A DNA stretch of 64,000 nucleotides. It comes from Gammaproteobacteria bacterium. Its GTDB lineage: Bacteria > Pseudomonadota > Gammaproteobacteria > Xanthomonadales > Wenzhouxiangellaceae. Both the position numbers and the translations under genes were made by a program. The notes under the pieces were generated by a model. That model did no database searches and was not told the origin of the DNA. It was given only the letters and a program-made list of their open reading frames with translations. The stretch lies in contig JAJFKY010000006.1 of the NCBI GenBank assembly GCA_021772975.1, positions 124,001-188,000 of the forward strand, written 5' to 3'. Position 1 is the stretch's first letter; each line of letters opens with the position of its first letter. Shown in pieces: positions 44,631 to 54,459 of this stretch.

Positions 44631-45527
44631 TTACTCCAGACCACTGTCCCGCAGAGCCTGTGGGTTGCTTTGCCAGCCGGCCCGCACACTGACCCATAAA
44701 GTCAGATGCACCTGACGCTGCAGCAACTTGTTGATCTGCAGCCGGGCCGCTTTGCCGATCTGCTTTAACATCTCACCCTGTTTGCCAATCACCATGCCCT
44801 TGTGGCTGTCGCGCTCCACCCAGATCACCGCGGCTATCGCCAGCGGTTTGCTGTGTTCATCGAACTTCTCGATCTGCACGTGCACGCCGTACGGCAGTTC
44901 TTTGTGCAGATAGCGCAGCAATTGTTCCCGGATCAACTCCGCCACCAGAAACCTCTGGCTGCGGTCACTGACCTGTTCTTCCGGATACATGGCAGGCCCG
45001 GCGGGCAACAGCCCGGTCAGCGTTTGCAGCAGATCATCAACGCCACTGCCGCTGCGCGCGCTGATCAGCAGCACCTTGCGCCAGTGCTGGCCATCCACAT
45101 GCTCAGCCAGCCAGGGCAGCAACTTCTGACGCTGTTTGATCCGGTCAACTTTATTCACCACCAGCACCGCCGGACGGCCGCTGGCCTGAACCTGCTGCTG
45201 GACCTGCTGATCCAGCGCGTGCCATTGCCCTGCCGTCACCATCTGCACCACCACATCGGCGTCGTGCAGCGCTTCCTGAGCGGCCCGATTCATGCTCTGA
45301 TTCAGCAGACGTCCGCCGGCCACATGGATTCCCGGTGTATCAATAAATACCATTTGCACCCGCGGGGTGGTGAGAATGCCATTGATACGCTGACGGGTGG
45401 TTTGTGGTTTATGCGTGACAATGCTGATTTTCTGACCCACGATCTGATTGAGCAGAGTTGATTTGCCCACGTTGGGCCGTCCGACCAGGGCTACGAAGCC
45501 GGAATGAAAAGTATCCTGTTCAGTCAT
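44631..45527 (-). CDS. era: GTPase Era
   Basis: This essential GTPase assists 30S ribosome maturation. It has 298 residues: G1 GRPNVGKSTLL, G3 DTPG, G4 NKVD, then a C-terminal KH RNA-binding domain (GMVIGKQGEMLKQIG) that contacts 16S rRNA. The ATG overlaps the rnc stop in an ATGA, so era is translationally coupled to rnc. Confidence 0.97.
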   Translation of the reverse strand: MTEQDTFHSGFVALVGRPNVGKSTLLNQIVGQKISIVTHKPQTTRQRINGILTTPRVQMVFIDTPGIHVAGGRLLNQSMNRAAQEALHDADVVVQMVTAGQWHALDQQVQQQVQASGRPAVLVVNKVDRIKQRQKLLPWLAEHVDGQHWRKVLLISARSGSGVDDLLQTLTGLLPAGPAMYPEEQVSDRSQRFLVAELIREQLLRYLHKELPYGVHVQIEKFDEHSKPLAIAAVIWVERDSHKGMVIGKQGEMLKQIGKAARLQINKLLQRQVHLTLWVSVRAGWQSNPQALRDSGLE

Positions 45528-46297
45528 ACGGATGAATCCTTGCTGGGAGCCGGATCAGCAGCGCTGAGCAGTTCCAACACCTGGGCGGCGGCCTGCTGCT
45601 CGGCCTGGCGGCGACTACTGGCACTGGCGGTGGCGCTGATCGACTGCGCCCGGGTGGCTGAGGCAGTCCGGTGACGTGCCAGGCGATGAACCTGGGAACT
45701 GCCCTCAATCTGGCACTGAATGGTAAACACACGGGCGTGGTCCGGACCGGCCTGCCTGAGCAGGCGGTATTCGGGCAATTCCATGCCGCGTGCCTGCAGA
45801 TATTCCTGCAGGCGGGTTTTGGCGTCTTTGAGTGACTCGGCCGGTGGCAGCGTGATTAAACGGGTGGCGAAAATGGTCAGGATGGACCGCCGCACGGCCG
45901 CCAGGCCACCATCCAGCAGGATGGCTCCCAGTATCGCTTCCAGGGCATCGGCCAAAATCGAAGCACGTCGTTGACCACCGGTCTTGCGCTCCCCCATACC
46001 CAGCACCAGGCTGTCTCCCAATTGCAACTCCCTGGCCACCTCTCCCAGGGTCTTACCCCGCACCAGACGAGCCCGTAGACGGGTCAGCGCGCCCTCATTT
46101 TCCTGCGGGAACTGGCTGAACAGGCGTTCGGAGATAACAAACCCCAGCACACTGTCACCCAGAAACTCCAGACGCTCATTGTCGCGCGCCGCGGCGCTGC
46201 TGTGGGTCAGCGCCAATTCCAGCAAATCCGGCTGATTGAATTCATAATTAAGAGCAGTCTGCAGCCGCCGGAGGGCAGCCTCACGGTTGGCATCCAC
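45524..46297 (-). CDS. rnc: Ribonuclease III
   Basis: This double-strand-specific endoribonuclease processes rRNA and mRNA. It has 257 residues, somewhat longer than E. coli (226). The catalytic signature ERLEFLGDSVLGF with its acidic residues is near 40-52, and a dsRNA-binding domain spans about 155-225. The extra length is an Ala/Gln/Ser-rich C-terminal tail. The start is a GTG at 46297 with no clear ribosome site. It is followed directly by era. Confidence 0.94.
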   Translation of the reverse strand: MDANREAALRRLQTALNYEFNQPDLLELALTHSSAAARDNERLEFLGDSVLGFVISERLFSQFPQENEGALTRLRARLVRGKTLGEVARELQLGDSLVLGMGERKTGGQRRASILADALEAILGAILLDGGLAAVRRSILTIFATRLITLPPAESLKDAKTRLQEYLQARGMELPEYRLLRQAGPDHARVFTIQCQIEGSSQVHRLARHRTASATRAQSISATASASSRRQAEQQAAAQVLELLSAADPAPSKDSSV

Positions 46298-46347
46298 GGT
46301 TATGGCCGGTCAGGATGCAATGTTTGAGAACAGATACAGTCGCATCG

Positions 46348-46728
46348 TCAGCGGCTGTTGAGCGTGACTGAATGCTTGAAGCGCATGCAGGCATCCAGAT
46401 TACCCACCACGCTTTCGCGCACCTGATACTCCACTGTTACCAACAGCCCGCCACCGGGCGCACGGCTCACCTTGATGTGCTCGGAGCGGATACTGCTGAT
46501 GAAGTTAATATCCAGTTTTTGCAGTAAGCGCTGGCGTACCATCAGCACGGTCATGGCTTCGCCCTGGTGATCCTCTGCCAGCGAGGCCATCGAAGTGCGC
46601 ACTGAGTAATGATTGATGTAATGGGGAACCACTTTGAAACCGAGATAAACCAGTATCAGCAAAAATGCCAGGACAAACAGAAACCCGATAAAAGTCATGC
46701 CGCCCTGCTGCGATTGAGTCTTGTGCAT
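46348..46728 (-). CDS. DUF4845 single-pass membrane protein
   Basis: This 126-residue protein has one membrane helix (about 10-32) after the motif QGGMTFIGFL, followed by a small extracytoplasmic domain containing VVPHYINHYSVRTSM. DUF4845 genes regularly sit between lepB and rnc in pseudomonads and relatives, as here. Function is unknown. GGAGG four bases before the ATG at 46728 fixes the start; the frame extends upstream without homology. Confidence 0.85.
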   Translation of the reverse strand: MHKTQSQQGGMTFIGFLFVLAFLLILVYLGFKVVPHYINHYSVRTSMASLAEDHQGEAMTVLMVRQRLLQKLDINFISSIRSEHIKVSRAPGGGLLVTVEYQVRESVVGNLDACMRFKHSVTLNSR

Positions 46729-46831
46729 GCATCCTCCGAATCCGAGCAGTGATGAATAGTCGCCAAGTTTAAGCCAAAGCGGTAGATAAGTCGCCGCCGG
46801 CAAGGCCGGCATGCCCGTTTAAGTGCCCCGC

Positions 46832-47632
46832 TCAGTCGATTTTGGTACCCAGCCGGTCGAAGTCGACACAACCGTGGCTGCAGTTCCAATGCCACCAGAC
46901 ACGTTCGGCACGACCAACCAGATTGGCTTCAGGCACAAACCCCCAGCGGCGGCTGTCTTCACTGTTATCGCGATTATCACCCATCATAAAGTAGTGATTG
47001 TCGGGCACCTGCCAGGATTGTTCACCGCCGTTGCGGCGCTGCGCGCGCAGCAGAATATCATGCTCTACGCCATCCAGATCCTCCAGCAACTGTTCATAAC
47101 GCACCGCATAAGGGGCCCGGTTGCCGGGTTCAACATATAACCCCACCGCTTCCAGCGGCATCAACTCGCCATTGACATACAGCTGGTTGTTGCGGTAAGT
47201 GATACGATCCCCCGGCAGTCCGATCAACCGTTTGATGTAGTTGAGCCGCTCATCCTTGGGATAGCGAAACACCACCACATCACCACGTTGCGGTTCAGCG
47301 GTGTCAATAAACTTGGTATTGAGCACGGGTACGCGCACGCCATAAGCGAATTTATTCACCACGATGTAATCTCCCACCAGCAGGGTGGGAATCATTGAAC
47401 CGGAAGGAATCCGAAACGGTTCAAACAGGAATGAGCGCAGCAGCCAGACCAGCAGCAGGACCGGGAAAAAAGAGCCGATATACTCGATGACCCGCATGCT
47501 GCGGGGCACTTCGGTAATACCATCGGCTGCCATCTGGCGGAGCCTCGGCCGCAGCACAAATCTGGCCAGCAACCACAGTACCAGGGTGAATAACACCAGC
47601 AGCGTCAGTATCAGGGTAAAGTCAAAATACAC
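46832..47632 (-). CDS. lepB: Signal peptidase I (second copy, lepA-linked)
   Basis: This is the standard LepB in its conserved place after lepA. It has 266 residues with two N-terminal membrane segments (about 5-25 and 55-72), catalytic Ser79 in IPSGSMIPT and Lys134 in YIKRLIGLPGD. The GDNRDNSEDSR box follows. It cleaves signal peptides of exported proteins at the outer face of the inner membrane. The start is GTG 47632 with AAGGAA upstream. It is probably the housekeeping enzyme, with the copy at 4.0 kb accessory. Confidence 0.95.
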   Translation of the reverse strand: MYFDFTLILTLLVLFTLVLWLLARFVLRPRLRQMAADGITEVPRSMRVIEYIGSFFPVLLLVWLLRSFLFEPFRIPSGSMIPTLLVGDYIVVNKFAYGVRVPVLNTKFIDTAEPQRGDVVVFRYPKDERLNYIKRLIGLPGDRITYRNNQLYVNGELMPLEAVGLYVEPGNRAPYAVRYEQLLEDLDGVEHDILLRAQRRNGGEQSWQVPDNHYFMMGDNRDNSEDSRRWGFVPEANLVGRAERVWWHWNCSHGCVDFDRLGTKID

Positions 47633-47683
47633 TTGCTCGTTCCTTATGTTGATTATCCGGCACGCTTACCGGTGCTTATCGCA

Positions 47684-49480
47684 TCATTTCTGGTCAGACT
47701 GCAACACCGCCAGAAAAGCTTCCTGAGGTATTTCCACCCGGCCTACCTGCTTCATCCGCTTTTTGCCTTCTTTTTGCTTTTCCAGCAGCTTGCGTTTGCG
47801 GCTGGCATCGCCGCCATAGCACTTGGCCGTCACATTTTTACGCAGCGCACGCACCGAAGTGCGGGCGATCACATGGCTGCCGATAGCCGCCTGAATAGCG
47901 ATTTCAAACATCTGACGCGGTATCAGTTCGCGCATCTTTTCGGCTATTTCCCGGCCGCGCTTATCCGCCAGTGAGCGATGTACGATCAATGACAGGGCGT
48001 CGACTTTTTCGCCATTGATCAGAATATCAACCCGCACGAACGGACCGACATCAAAACGGGTCAACTGATAGTCAAACGAGGCATAACCGCGACTGACGGA
48101 TTTCAGGCGGTCAAAAAAGTCCAGCACCACCTCGCTCATAGGCAGCTCATAGGTGATCGATACCTGCTGACCCAGATAACGCATCTGAATCTGGCGGCCG
48201 CGCTTTTCCTCGCATAATTTGATCACCGCACCGATATAGTCCTGCGGCAACAGGATATTAGCGGTAATGATCGGTTCACGGATTTCCGAGATTTTATTGA
48301 CCGGCGGTAATGCTGCCGGATTTTCCAGCGTCAGCACAGTGCCATCAGTTTGTTCCACCTGATAAATCACCGTGGGTGCGGTCGTTACCAGCTCAATGTT
48401 GTATTCACGCTCCAGCCGCTCCTGGACGATTTCCATATGCAGCATGCCCAGAAAACCACAGCGGAAGCCAAACCCCAGCGCCTCGGAGGTTTCCGGCTCG
48501 TAATTCAGCGCCGCATCGTTGAGCTGCAGTTTTTCCAGGGCGTCACGCAGATCCGGGTAATCTTCGCCCGCGACCGGAAACAGCCCGGCAAACACCCGTG
48601 GCTGCATGGTCTGAAAGCCAGGCAAAGGCTCGCTGGCCCCGTCACGTGCCAGCGTTAGCGTATCACCGACTGGCGCACCATGAATTTCCTTGACGCTGGC
48701 CACCAAAAAACCCACTTCACCGGTTCTCAACTGCGGGCGATTTTCCCGTTTGGGGGTAAACACACCCACCTGATCGACCTGATGCACATCGCCGGTTGAC
48801 ATCACTTTGATCTTATCGCCCTTGGAAACCTGACCATCCACCACCCGGATCAGTGAAACCACGCCCAGGTAGTTATCAAACCAGGAATCAATGATCAGCG
48901 CGCGCAACGGGTTGGCGTTATTGTTTTGCGGCGCTGGAATTTTCGCCACGATGGCTTCTAACACCGCGTCAATGCCCAGGCCGGTTTTAGCACTGACTTC
49001 CAGCGCATCATGCGCCTCGATGCCAATTACGTTTTCGATTTCCTCACGCACCTTGTCAGGGTCCGCCGAGGGCAGATCGATTTTATTGATGACCGGCACC
49101 ACTTCCAGTCCCTGCTCCACCGCGGTATAGCAATTGGCGACGCTTTGCGCCTCCACGCCCTGAGCAGCGTCCACCACCAGCAGTGCGCCTTCACAGGCGG
49201 CCAGTGAACGCGACACCTCGTAGGAGAAATCGACATGCCCGGGAGTATCAATAAAGTTCAGCTGGTAGGTCTTGCCATCCGCGGCGGTGTAATCCAGCGT
49301 GACGCTCTGTGATTTGATGGTAATACCGCGCTCGCGCTCGATATCCATGCTGTCGAGCACCTGCTCCTCCATCTCGCGCGCACTCAAACCGCCACATACC
49401 TGGATAAACCGGTCGGCCAGAGTGGATTTGCCGTGATCCACATGCGCAATAATCGAGAAGTTACGGATATTGTCAGTCAT
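47684..49480 (-). CDS. lepA: Elongation factor 4 (LepA)
   Basis: This ribosomal GTPase, called EF4, acts on stalled or mis-translocated ribosomes. It has 598 residues from the ATG at 49480, which gives the family N-terminus [21 protein letters not shown]-motifs are DTPGHVDF and NKIDLP. The LepA-specific C-terminal domain ends with the basic [16 protein letters not shown] segment. An ATG at 49504 would add eight residues. Confidence 0.97.
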   Translation of the reverse strand: MTDNIRNFSIIAHVDHGKSTLADRFIQVCGGLSAREMEEQVLDSMDIERERGITIKSQSVTLDYTAADGKTYQLNFIDTPGHVDFSYEVSRSLAACEGALLVVDAAQGVEAQSVANCYTAVEQGLEVVPVINKIDLPSADPDKVREEIENVIGIEAHDALEVSAKTGLGIDAVLEAIVAKIPAPQNNNANPLRALIIDSWFDNYLGVVSLIRVVDGQVSKGDKIKVMSTGDVHQVDQVGVFTPKRENRPQLRTGEVGFLVASVKEIHGAPVGDTLTLARDGASEPLPGFQTMQPRVFAGLFPVAGEDYPDLRDALEKLQLNDAALNYEPETSEALGFGFRCGFLGMLHMEIVQERLEREYNIELVTTAPTVIYQVEQTDGTVLTLENPAALPPVNKISEIREPIITANILLPQDYIGAVIKLCEEKRGRQIQMRYLGQQVSITYELPMSEVVLDFFDRLKSVSRGYASFDYQLTRFDVGPFVRVDILINGEKVDALSLIVHRSLADKRGREIAEKMRELIPRQMFEIAIQAAIGSHVIARTSVRALRKNVTAKCYGGDASRKRKLLEKQKEGKKRMKQVGRVEIPQEAFLAVLQSDQK

Positions 49481-49505
49481 CAAACACTCAGTCATTAATA
49501 ACAAA

Positions 49506-49532
49506 CGCCAGCCAGAGCAAATCTGGCTGGCG
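49506..49532. terminator. Hairpin between mucD and lepA
   Basis: A perfect 11-bp stem, CGCCAGCCAGA and TCTGGCTGGCG, with loop GCAAA lies in the 100-base gap. Read on the minus strand it follows mucD and precedes lepA without a T-tract, so it may partly separate the stress genes from lepA-lepB. Confidence 0.55.
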
Positions 49533-49580
49533 CAGCGGATTATTATAACCCGATTACCAGAACCGGGCTGAGGTTATTGA

Positions 49581-51047
49581 CTAATCATCGCTTTCCGGCG
49601 TGTAGGCGCGGAAGGTCGTATTGCCATCTCTGAACACCAGCAGCACCACTGACTTGCCGGGCTCCAGATCTTCTACGATATCGCGGAAATCGCCCATATC
49701 GTCAACACTCTGATTATTAATCATCAGGATCACGTCACCACGTTGCACACCAGCGCGATAGGCCGCATCGCTTTCGACATCCGTGATGACTACGCCTCCG
49801 TCCGGATTACCCAGCCGGGCACGCAGATCGTCATCAATGCTGTCCACTTCCAGACCCAGCTGGTTGGAGCTTGACTGTCCACCGCTGTTGCTATTCAGAC
49901 CTGCCAGGGCATCCTGGGTCAGTTCCGTAATCGTAGCGGTTACCGTCTTTTCATCGCCCCACCGGAATAGCCGGACTTTGACCTTACTGCCCGGCGTGGT
50001 TGCGCCCACCAGGGGCGGCAAATCACTGAATACGGTGATCGGACGACCGTCGAATTCGACAATAACATCACCCACCTCGATGCCGGCCTTATCGGCGGCG
50101 CCATCCGCTTCAATCCGGTTAACCAAAGCACCGCGTGGCCGATCCAGACCGACCGCTTCCGCTTCTTCCCGCGAGACTTCCTCGATACCCACGCCCAGCA
50201 GGCCACGCGAGACGTAGCCTTTATCACGTAACTGGTCAATGGTATTTTGCGCGACATCACTCGGAATCGAGAATGACAGACCGATATAACCGCCGCTGGA
50301 ACTTAAAATCCAGGAGTTGATACCGACCACTTCGCCTTGCATATTGAGCAGCGGACCACCCGAATTACCCCGGTTGATGGCGACGTCAGACTGGATAAAG
50401 GGCACATACTGCTGAGCGCCATTACTGCGGCCCTTGCCGCTGACGATACCCGCGGTGACCGTCTGTTCAAAACTGAACGGTGAGCCGATCGCGATCACCC
50501 ACTCGCCCCGGCGCAGCTTTTCACTATCGCCGAACGGCAGCGCCGGCAGGCTGGCATCGGTTTCGATCTTCAGCAGCGCGATATCACTGCCTTCGTCCGA
50601 ACCGATCAACTCGGCCTGAAATTCCTGACGGTCTTCCAACCGCACCACGATTTCGTCGGCGCCGTCAATAACGTGATGATTGGTCACAATATAGCCGTCC
50701 TGGCTGATCAGGAATCCGGAACCACCGGAACGGCGATCCGGCTGGCCGCGTTGGAAACCCTCACCGCGCGGATCAAAAAAGCGGCGGAAAAAATCCGGCA
50801 GATCATCCGGACCGGGCTGTTGTTGCTGTTGCTGATCCTCACCACGCTGATTGCTGCGCGGCCGGGTGCCGAAGGTCAGTGTTTCAATATTGACCACCGC
50901 TGGCGCAACCTCATCAATCAGGCCGGTAAAGTCCGGCAGGTTCTGCGCCTGAGCGTGCTCCGTTGCAGCGCCCATGGCAACAGCAGCCACCACGGCAGCA
51001 AACATCAACAGTCGGCTGTTAGCAAGCATATTTGTCATCGTCATCAT
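49581..51047 (-). CDS. mucD: Periplasmic serine protease MucD (DegP/HtrA)
   Basis: This 488-residue Do-type protease/chaperone has a signal peptide (about 1-35, ending AQA). The trypsin-like triad is His in TNHHVIDGAD, Asp in GSDIALLKI and Ser in RGNSGGPLL, and two PDZ domains follow (about 285-370 and 390-480). It degrades misfolded envelope proteins and restrains AlgU/RpoE signalling in pseudomonads. Linkage to rpoE-rseABC supports the MucD name. A Gln/Pro-rich loop lies after residue 70. Confidence 0.94.
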   Translation of the reverse strand: MMTMTNMLANSRLLMFAAVVAAVAMGAATEHAQAQNLPDFTGLIDEVAPAVVNIETLTFGTRPRSNQRGEDQQQQQQPGPDDLPDFFRRFFDPRGEGFQRGQPDRRSGGSGFLISQDGYIVTNHHVIDGADEIVVRLEDRQEFQAELIGSDEGSDIALLKIETDASLPALPFGDSEKLRRGEWVIAIGSPFSFEQTVTAGIVSGKGRSNGAQQYVPFIQSDVAINRGNSGGPLLNMQGEVVGINSWILSSSGGYIGLSFSIPSDVAQNTIDQLRDKGYVSRGLLGVGIEEVSREEAEAVGLDRPRGALVNRIEADGAADKAGIEVGDVIVEFDGRPITVFSDLPPLVGATTPGSKVKVRLFRWGDEKTVTATITELTQDALAGLNSNSGGQSSSNQLGLEVDSIDDDLRARLGNPDGGVVITDVESDAAYRAGVQRGDVILMINNQSVDDMGDFRDIVEDLEPGKSVVLLVFRDGNTTFRAYTPESDD

Positions 51048-51155
51048 CCCATCAATAATATTTGTCTTAATAGTGTTTGAATTGGAGTTTGTTTCGTCTG
51101 GTTCAAGGTTTCAGGCCTGCCGTAAGAGGCCCGCAACGGTATCCGACACAACACG

Positions 51156-51623
51156 CTAACGGCTGCTACAGGGCGCTTCCAGCAGGACCCGCGGCCTGAC
51201 CGGATGTTGCCATCTGCGCACCGCCAGCCAGCACATCGCCAGACCCGACAGTCCAGACAACAAGGACAGTCCGTCCACAGACAGGTTCCCGCCAGACGCG
51301 CTGCCAGCCAGCAGCCAGACGGGCAATGCAGCCCCAGCCAGAAACCCCAGCACCGGCAGGCCGTACCAGAATAGCGCCTGGCGGGCTAATTGCTGTTCAT
51401 CCATGGCCAGCCATACTCGCTGGCCAGGCCGGGTTGCCGCACTCACCGGCAGGTCAATGCTGGTTGGCCGCATGCGCAGCAAACGCGCAAACAGACCGGC
51501 GCCACAACCCTCTCCCGAGGCACATTTGGCGCAGGCCGAAGGTGGTAACACACGAATACTGGCGATCGGTTGCCGGCCATCAGTGGCGGATAAGGCGGTA
51601 ATCACGCCGATCTGGGTCAGCAT
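51156..51623 (-). CDS. rseC: RseC/MucC-family regulator
   Basis: This 155-residue protein has the conserved cysteine motif CAKCASGEGCG near residue 31 and two membrane helices (about 85-108 and 118-138). RseC/MucC proteins modulate the sigma-E pathway, and relatives help reduce the SoxR iron-sulfur cluster. It sits between rseB and mucD, exactly as in Pseudomonas. Confidence 0.87.
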   Translation of the reverse strand: MLTQIGVITALSATDGRQPIASIRVLPPSACAKCASGEGCGAGLFARLLRMRPTSIDLPVSAATRPGQRVWLAMDEQQLARQALFWYGLPVLGFLAGAALPVWLLAGSASGGNLSVDGLSLLSGLSGLAMCWLAVRRWQHPVRPRVLLEAPCSSR

Positions 51624-51639
51624 TCAAGCAATCCGTCGA

Positions 51640-52695
51640 TTATTCAACCGGCTTGGCTGCTGGCTGCTCCGGAGCAGTCGGTCCGACCGTGGCCTGAAGA
51701 TGACTGGAGTCATGAATGGAGCCGCCGATCATCCGCAGGGTCCGATACGGTACTGCGCCTAAAGCGGTCACATGCATGCCATTCACGGTGCGCGAATAGA
51801 TGTTCACCACCCCATAGCTGCTGGGCGGGTATTCGGCATCCGCACGGGTGACTTCTTCGGGTTCCAGATAGACCGAGACATTCGCCAGCCCATCGCTGTA
51901 CATCAGATGTTCCAGCGGGTCCTCATCGCCTGCGCTGCTGCGCTGATGAGCCAACAGTTCGAAACCGTTGGGCAGTTGCGCCGGTCGCCAGCGTGGCTGA
52001 CTGACCGTATCCGCCAGCGGTTTGACGGCATGTTCAGCCGCACCGGCAGCGGCTTCGAGCAAGTCACGGTCATCAATTTCCGCTCCCAGCTCAAGGTTGG
52101 TGAAGACCAGTTTTTCCAGCACTTGATCATGCTCATCCAGCATCACCTGTTTGAGCAGCATTCCGGTACGTTCTTCCAGCCATAACTCATAGCCGTAACG
52201 GAAACCATCCTTAGGCTCAATGCTGATCTGCTGCGCCAGCAGACTGGCAATGCGTTGCTGTTTGCCCAGCTGAAAACGATAGCGACTTTCACCCTGCAGT
52301 AACTGACCACTGGGCAAACGGGTAAACTGGCGATAGTTCAACTGGCTGTAATTGTCCTGCTCGGGCGCTACCGCATGCACCAGATTATTGTTGCGGTGAA
52401 CTTCCCGGGTGTCGCCATCCAGAGAATACAGCCGCTCACGGATACCATTGCTGTCGCGCATATGCACCACGCCCAGCGACTGCAGCTGCCCGCTGTGGCT
52501 GTAAACAAAGGTACCTCGATAATTTAGATGCTCCATGGCCAGCGCCATGCGCTCCAGCCAGTCGCGTGCCTCGGCGCGTTGCTGATCCTGAACCTGCTGG
52601 TGGCTGACGATATTGCTCTGATCGGCTGGCTGGGCCAGCACCGTGCCGGCACTAAACAACACCAGCCAGCAACCGCAATAACAATATTTGATCAT
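51640..52695 (-). CDS. rseB: Sigma-E regulatory protein RseB (MucB)
   Basis: This 351-residue periplasmic protein has a signal peptide (about 1-21, ending VLAQ), a LolA-like N-terminal domain (about 45-215) and a smaller C-terminal domain (about 230-330). It binds RseA in the periplasm and senses mislocalised lipopolysaccharide or lipoproteins, shielding RseA from proteolysis. The gene lies directly after rseA. Confidence 0.93.
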   Translation of the reverse strand: MIKYCYCGCWLVLFSAGTVLAQPADQSNIVSHQQVQDQQRAEARDWLERMALAMEHLNYRGTFVYSHSGQLQSLGVVHMRDSNGIRERLYSLDGDTREVHRNNNLVHAVAPEQDNYSQLNYRQFTRLPSGQLLQGESRYRFQLGKQQRIASLLAQQISIEPKDGFRYGYELWLEERTGMLLKQVMLDEHDQVLEKLVFTNLELGAEIDDRDLLEAAAGAAEHAVKPLADTVSQPRWRPAQLPNGFELLAHQRSSAGDEDPLEHLMYSDGLANVSVYLEPEEVTRADAEYPPSSYGVVNIYSRTVNGMHVTALGAVPYRTLRMIGGSIHDSSHLQATVGPTAPEQPAAKPVE

Positions 52696-52740
52696 CAGAG
52701 TGCCGTGCTGCTGACTGCTGTGGCCATCGACGCTGTTGAA

Positions 52741-53454
52741 TTACTGATCAATGCCGTCCAGTGCCGCCCCGTCCGGCGGCAATGCCGGCTCGCTTATATT
52801 GATGAGTTCAGCGCCGCTGGCATTGGCCTGACCACCATCCACCGGTTCACTGATAATCTCACCGGACACCAGCGGCATATAAGAAACAAAACCGAACCGT
52901 CCGTTGCTGCCGGATAACTGGTTGTGACGCAGTAGATAATCATTCAGCCGCTGCCGGGTAGCCTGTGGGTCACTGGAAAAATTGACCGGCACCGCAGCCG
53001 CGCTGAACTGTTGTTCCAGCACACTGGAGCGGGGCATAAAACCCTCGGTACTGTCCACTGTGGCGGTCGCCACGCTGACTGGTTCGGTGGCAGCGGGCTG
53101 CTGTTCCAGCAGGTTCTGATTGACGCCCACCAGCGCCAGCACGGCTACCGAAGCAGCCACCGCGGTCGATACCAGTGGACGGCTCCAACGGGACAAACCC
53201 GTGCGAACCGAGGCTGGCTGATCGGCTTCCAGCTGTGGCTCAGCGTCCCGCTGCGCCTGAATACCCGCCAGAAAGTTGTCCGATACGGGCTGGGCATGCC
53301 CTTCGCGCAGATAACCACGCACCAGATGCATGCGTTCCCAGTGGCCGCGCAGATCCTGATCCTGGGTCAGACGGCGGACGGCAAAGCGGCTACGGTCGCG
53401 TGGCAATTCGCCATCCATCAACCCGGCAACGTCTTCCAATACCTTATCTTTCAT
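52741..53454 (-). CDS. rseA: Anti-sigma-E factor RseA (MucA)
   Basis: This 237-residue protein has a cytoplasmic anti-sigma domain (about 1-75, LMDGELPRDRSRFAVRRL), one membrane helix (about 95-115) and a periplasmic region that would contact RseB. It sequesters RpoE until DegS/RseP cleavage during envelope stress. I use the ATG at 53454; the frame extends to a TTG at 53475 without homology. It follows rpoE by 69 bases. Confidence 0.9.
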   Translation of the reverse strand: MKDKVLEDVAGLMDGELPRDRSRFAVRRLTQDQDLRGHWERMHLVRGYLREGHAQPVSDNFLAGIQAQRDAEPQLEADQPASVRTGLSRWSRPLVSTAVAASVAVLALVGVNQNLLEQQPAATEPVSVATATVDSTEGFMPRSSVLEQQFSAAAVPVNFSSDPQATRQRLNDYLLRHNQLSGSNGRFGFVSYMPLVSGEIISEPVDGGQANASGAELINISEPALPPDGAALDGIDQ

Positions 53455-53523
53455 GTGCTTTTTCCGATGCCTCAATAATGTTTGTATACAGATTCCGGTT
53501 AACTGACTGGCGCTGAGTCCGAC

Positions 53524-54105
53524 TCAATCATCATGCAGCAATGGCCGCAGGCGTTGATCGATAGCCTCACGCGCCCGGAAAATGCGCGAGCGTACCGTGC
53601 CGATCGGACAGGCCATAGTGGTGGCGATATCTTCGTAACTCATGCCTTCCATTTCCCGCAGGGTGATGGCGGTGCGCAGGTCATCCGGCAAACTACGGAT
53701 AGCTTCGTCAATGGTCTGTTCAATTTCCTGCTTGAGCAGTTCGTGCTCCGGAGTACCACTGTCCTTAAGACGGCTGTCACCCACAAATTGTTCCGCTTCC
53801 TGTGCGTCCAGATCACTGGCGGGCGGGCGGCGTGACAATGCGACCAGATGGTTCTTGGCGGTATTGATCGCAATCCGGTACATCCAGGTGTAAAAAGCGC
53901 TGTCACCGCGAAAACGTTTGATGGCCCGATAGGCTTTAATAAAAGCTTCCTGGGAAACATCCAGCGCTTCGGCATAATCAGAAACATAGCGGCTGACCAG
54001 GCTGACGATCTTGTGCTGATACTTAAGCACCAGCAGGTCAAAAGCCTGCTTATCGCCCTGCTGAACGCGTTCTACCAGCAACTGATCGGTTTCACGCTCA
54101 CTCAT
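53524..54105 (-). CDS. rpoE: Sigma factor RpoE/AlgU
   Basis: This is an ECF sigma factor of 193 residues, starting at ATG 54105 (MSERETDQLLVERVQQGD). Region 2 includes FIKAYRAIKRFRGDSAFYTWMYRIAINTAKN, and region 4 includes SLPDDLRTAITLREMEGMSYEDIA and GTVRSRIFRAREAI. It controls the envelope-stress regulon. The longer upstream frame to 54306 is low-complexity and not homologous. A sigma-E-like promoter lies upstream, so it probably drives its own operon. Confidence 0.96.
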   Translation of the reverse strand: MSERETDQLLVERVQQGDKQAFDLLVLKYQHKIVSLVSRYVSDYAEALDVSQEAFIKAYRAIKRFRGDSAFYTWMYRIAINTAKNHLVALSRRPPASDLDAQEAEQFVGDSRLKDSGTPEHELLKQEIEQTIDEAIRSLPDDLRTAITLREMEGMSYEDIATTMACPIGTVRSRIFRAREAIDQRLRPLLHDD

Positions 54106-54339
54106 GCTGCCTGAACCCGCCTGATGGATCGCCAGCATGGCGGCCGAGGCAACCACGCCAGAGCTTTTAGCCCATGCATTTGCGTCAGACCGTGAAGATC
54201 GATTGTGAGCAGTTGTCGATGCAGTACGACGTTCCGGCATATCGGTCGCATCGGTTGTAGAATCCTTGGTCAGTGACCGCTGTGCTATTGCGGCAGTAGT
54301 TATCATTTGCTGCGGTACTCTAGCATATTAAATCGATTT

Positions 54340-54366
54340 TGAGACCTGCTCAGCGCCGGCTGGTTC
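54340..54366 (-). promoter_or_regulatory. Sigma-E type promoter of the rpoE operon
   Basis: On the minus strand GAACCA and TCTCA are separated by 16 bases, close to the sigma-E/AlgU consensus GAACTT-N16-TCTGA. It lies about 230 bases upstream of the rpoE ATG and suggests autoregulation with a long leader. The two boxes match four of six and four of five consensus positions. Confidence 0.5.
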
Positions 54367-54459
54367 CATGGGATTTCTATCTCGCCGGTAACTTTTTCAC
54401 ACTCTCCGGGATGACGGCGGCTATGCAGGACAGGCATAATAGCGGGCTTTCCTTTCACA

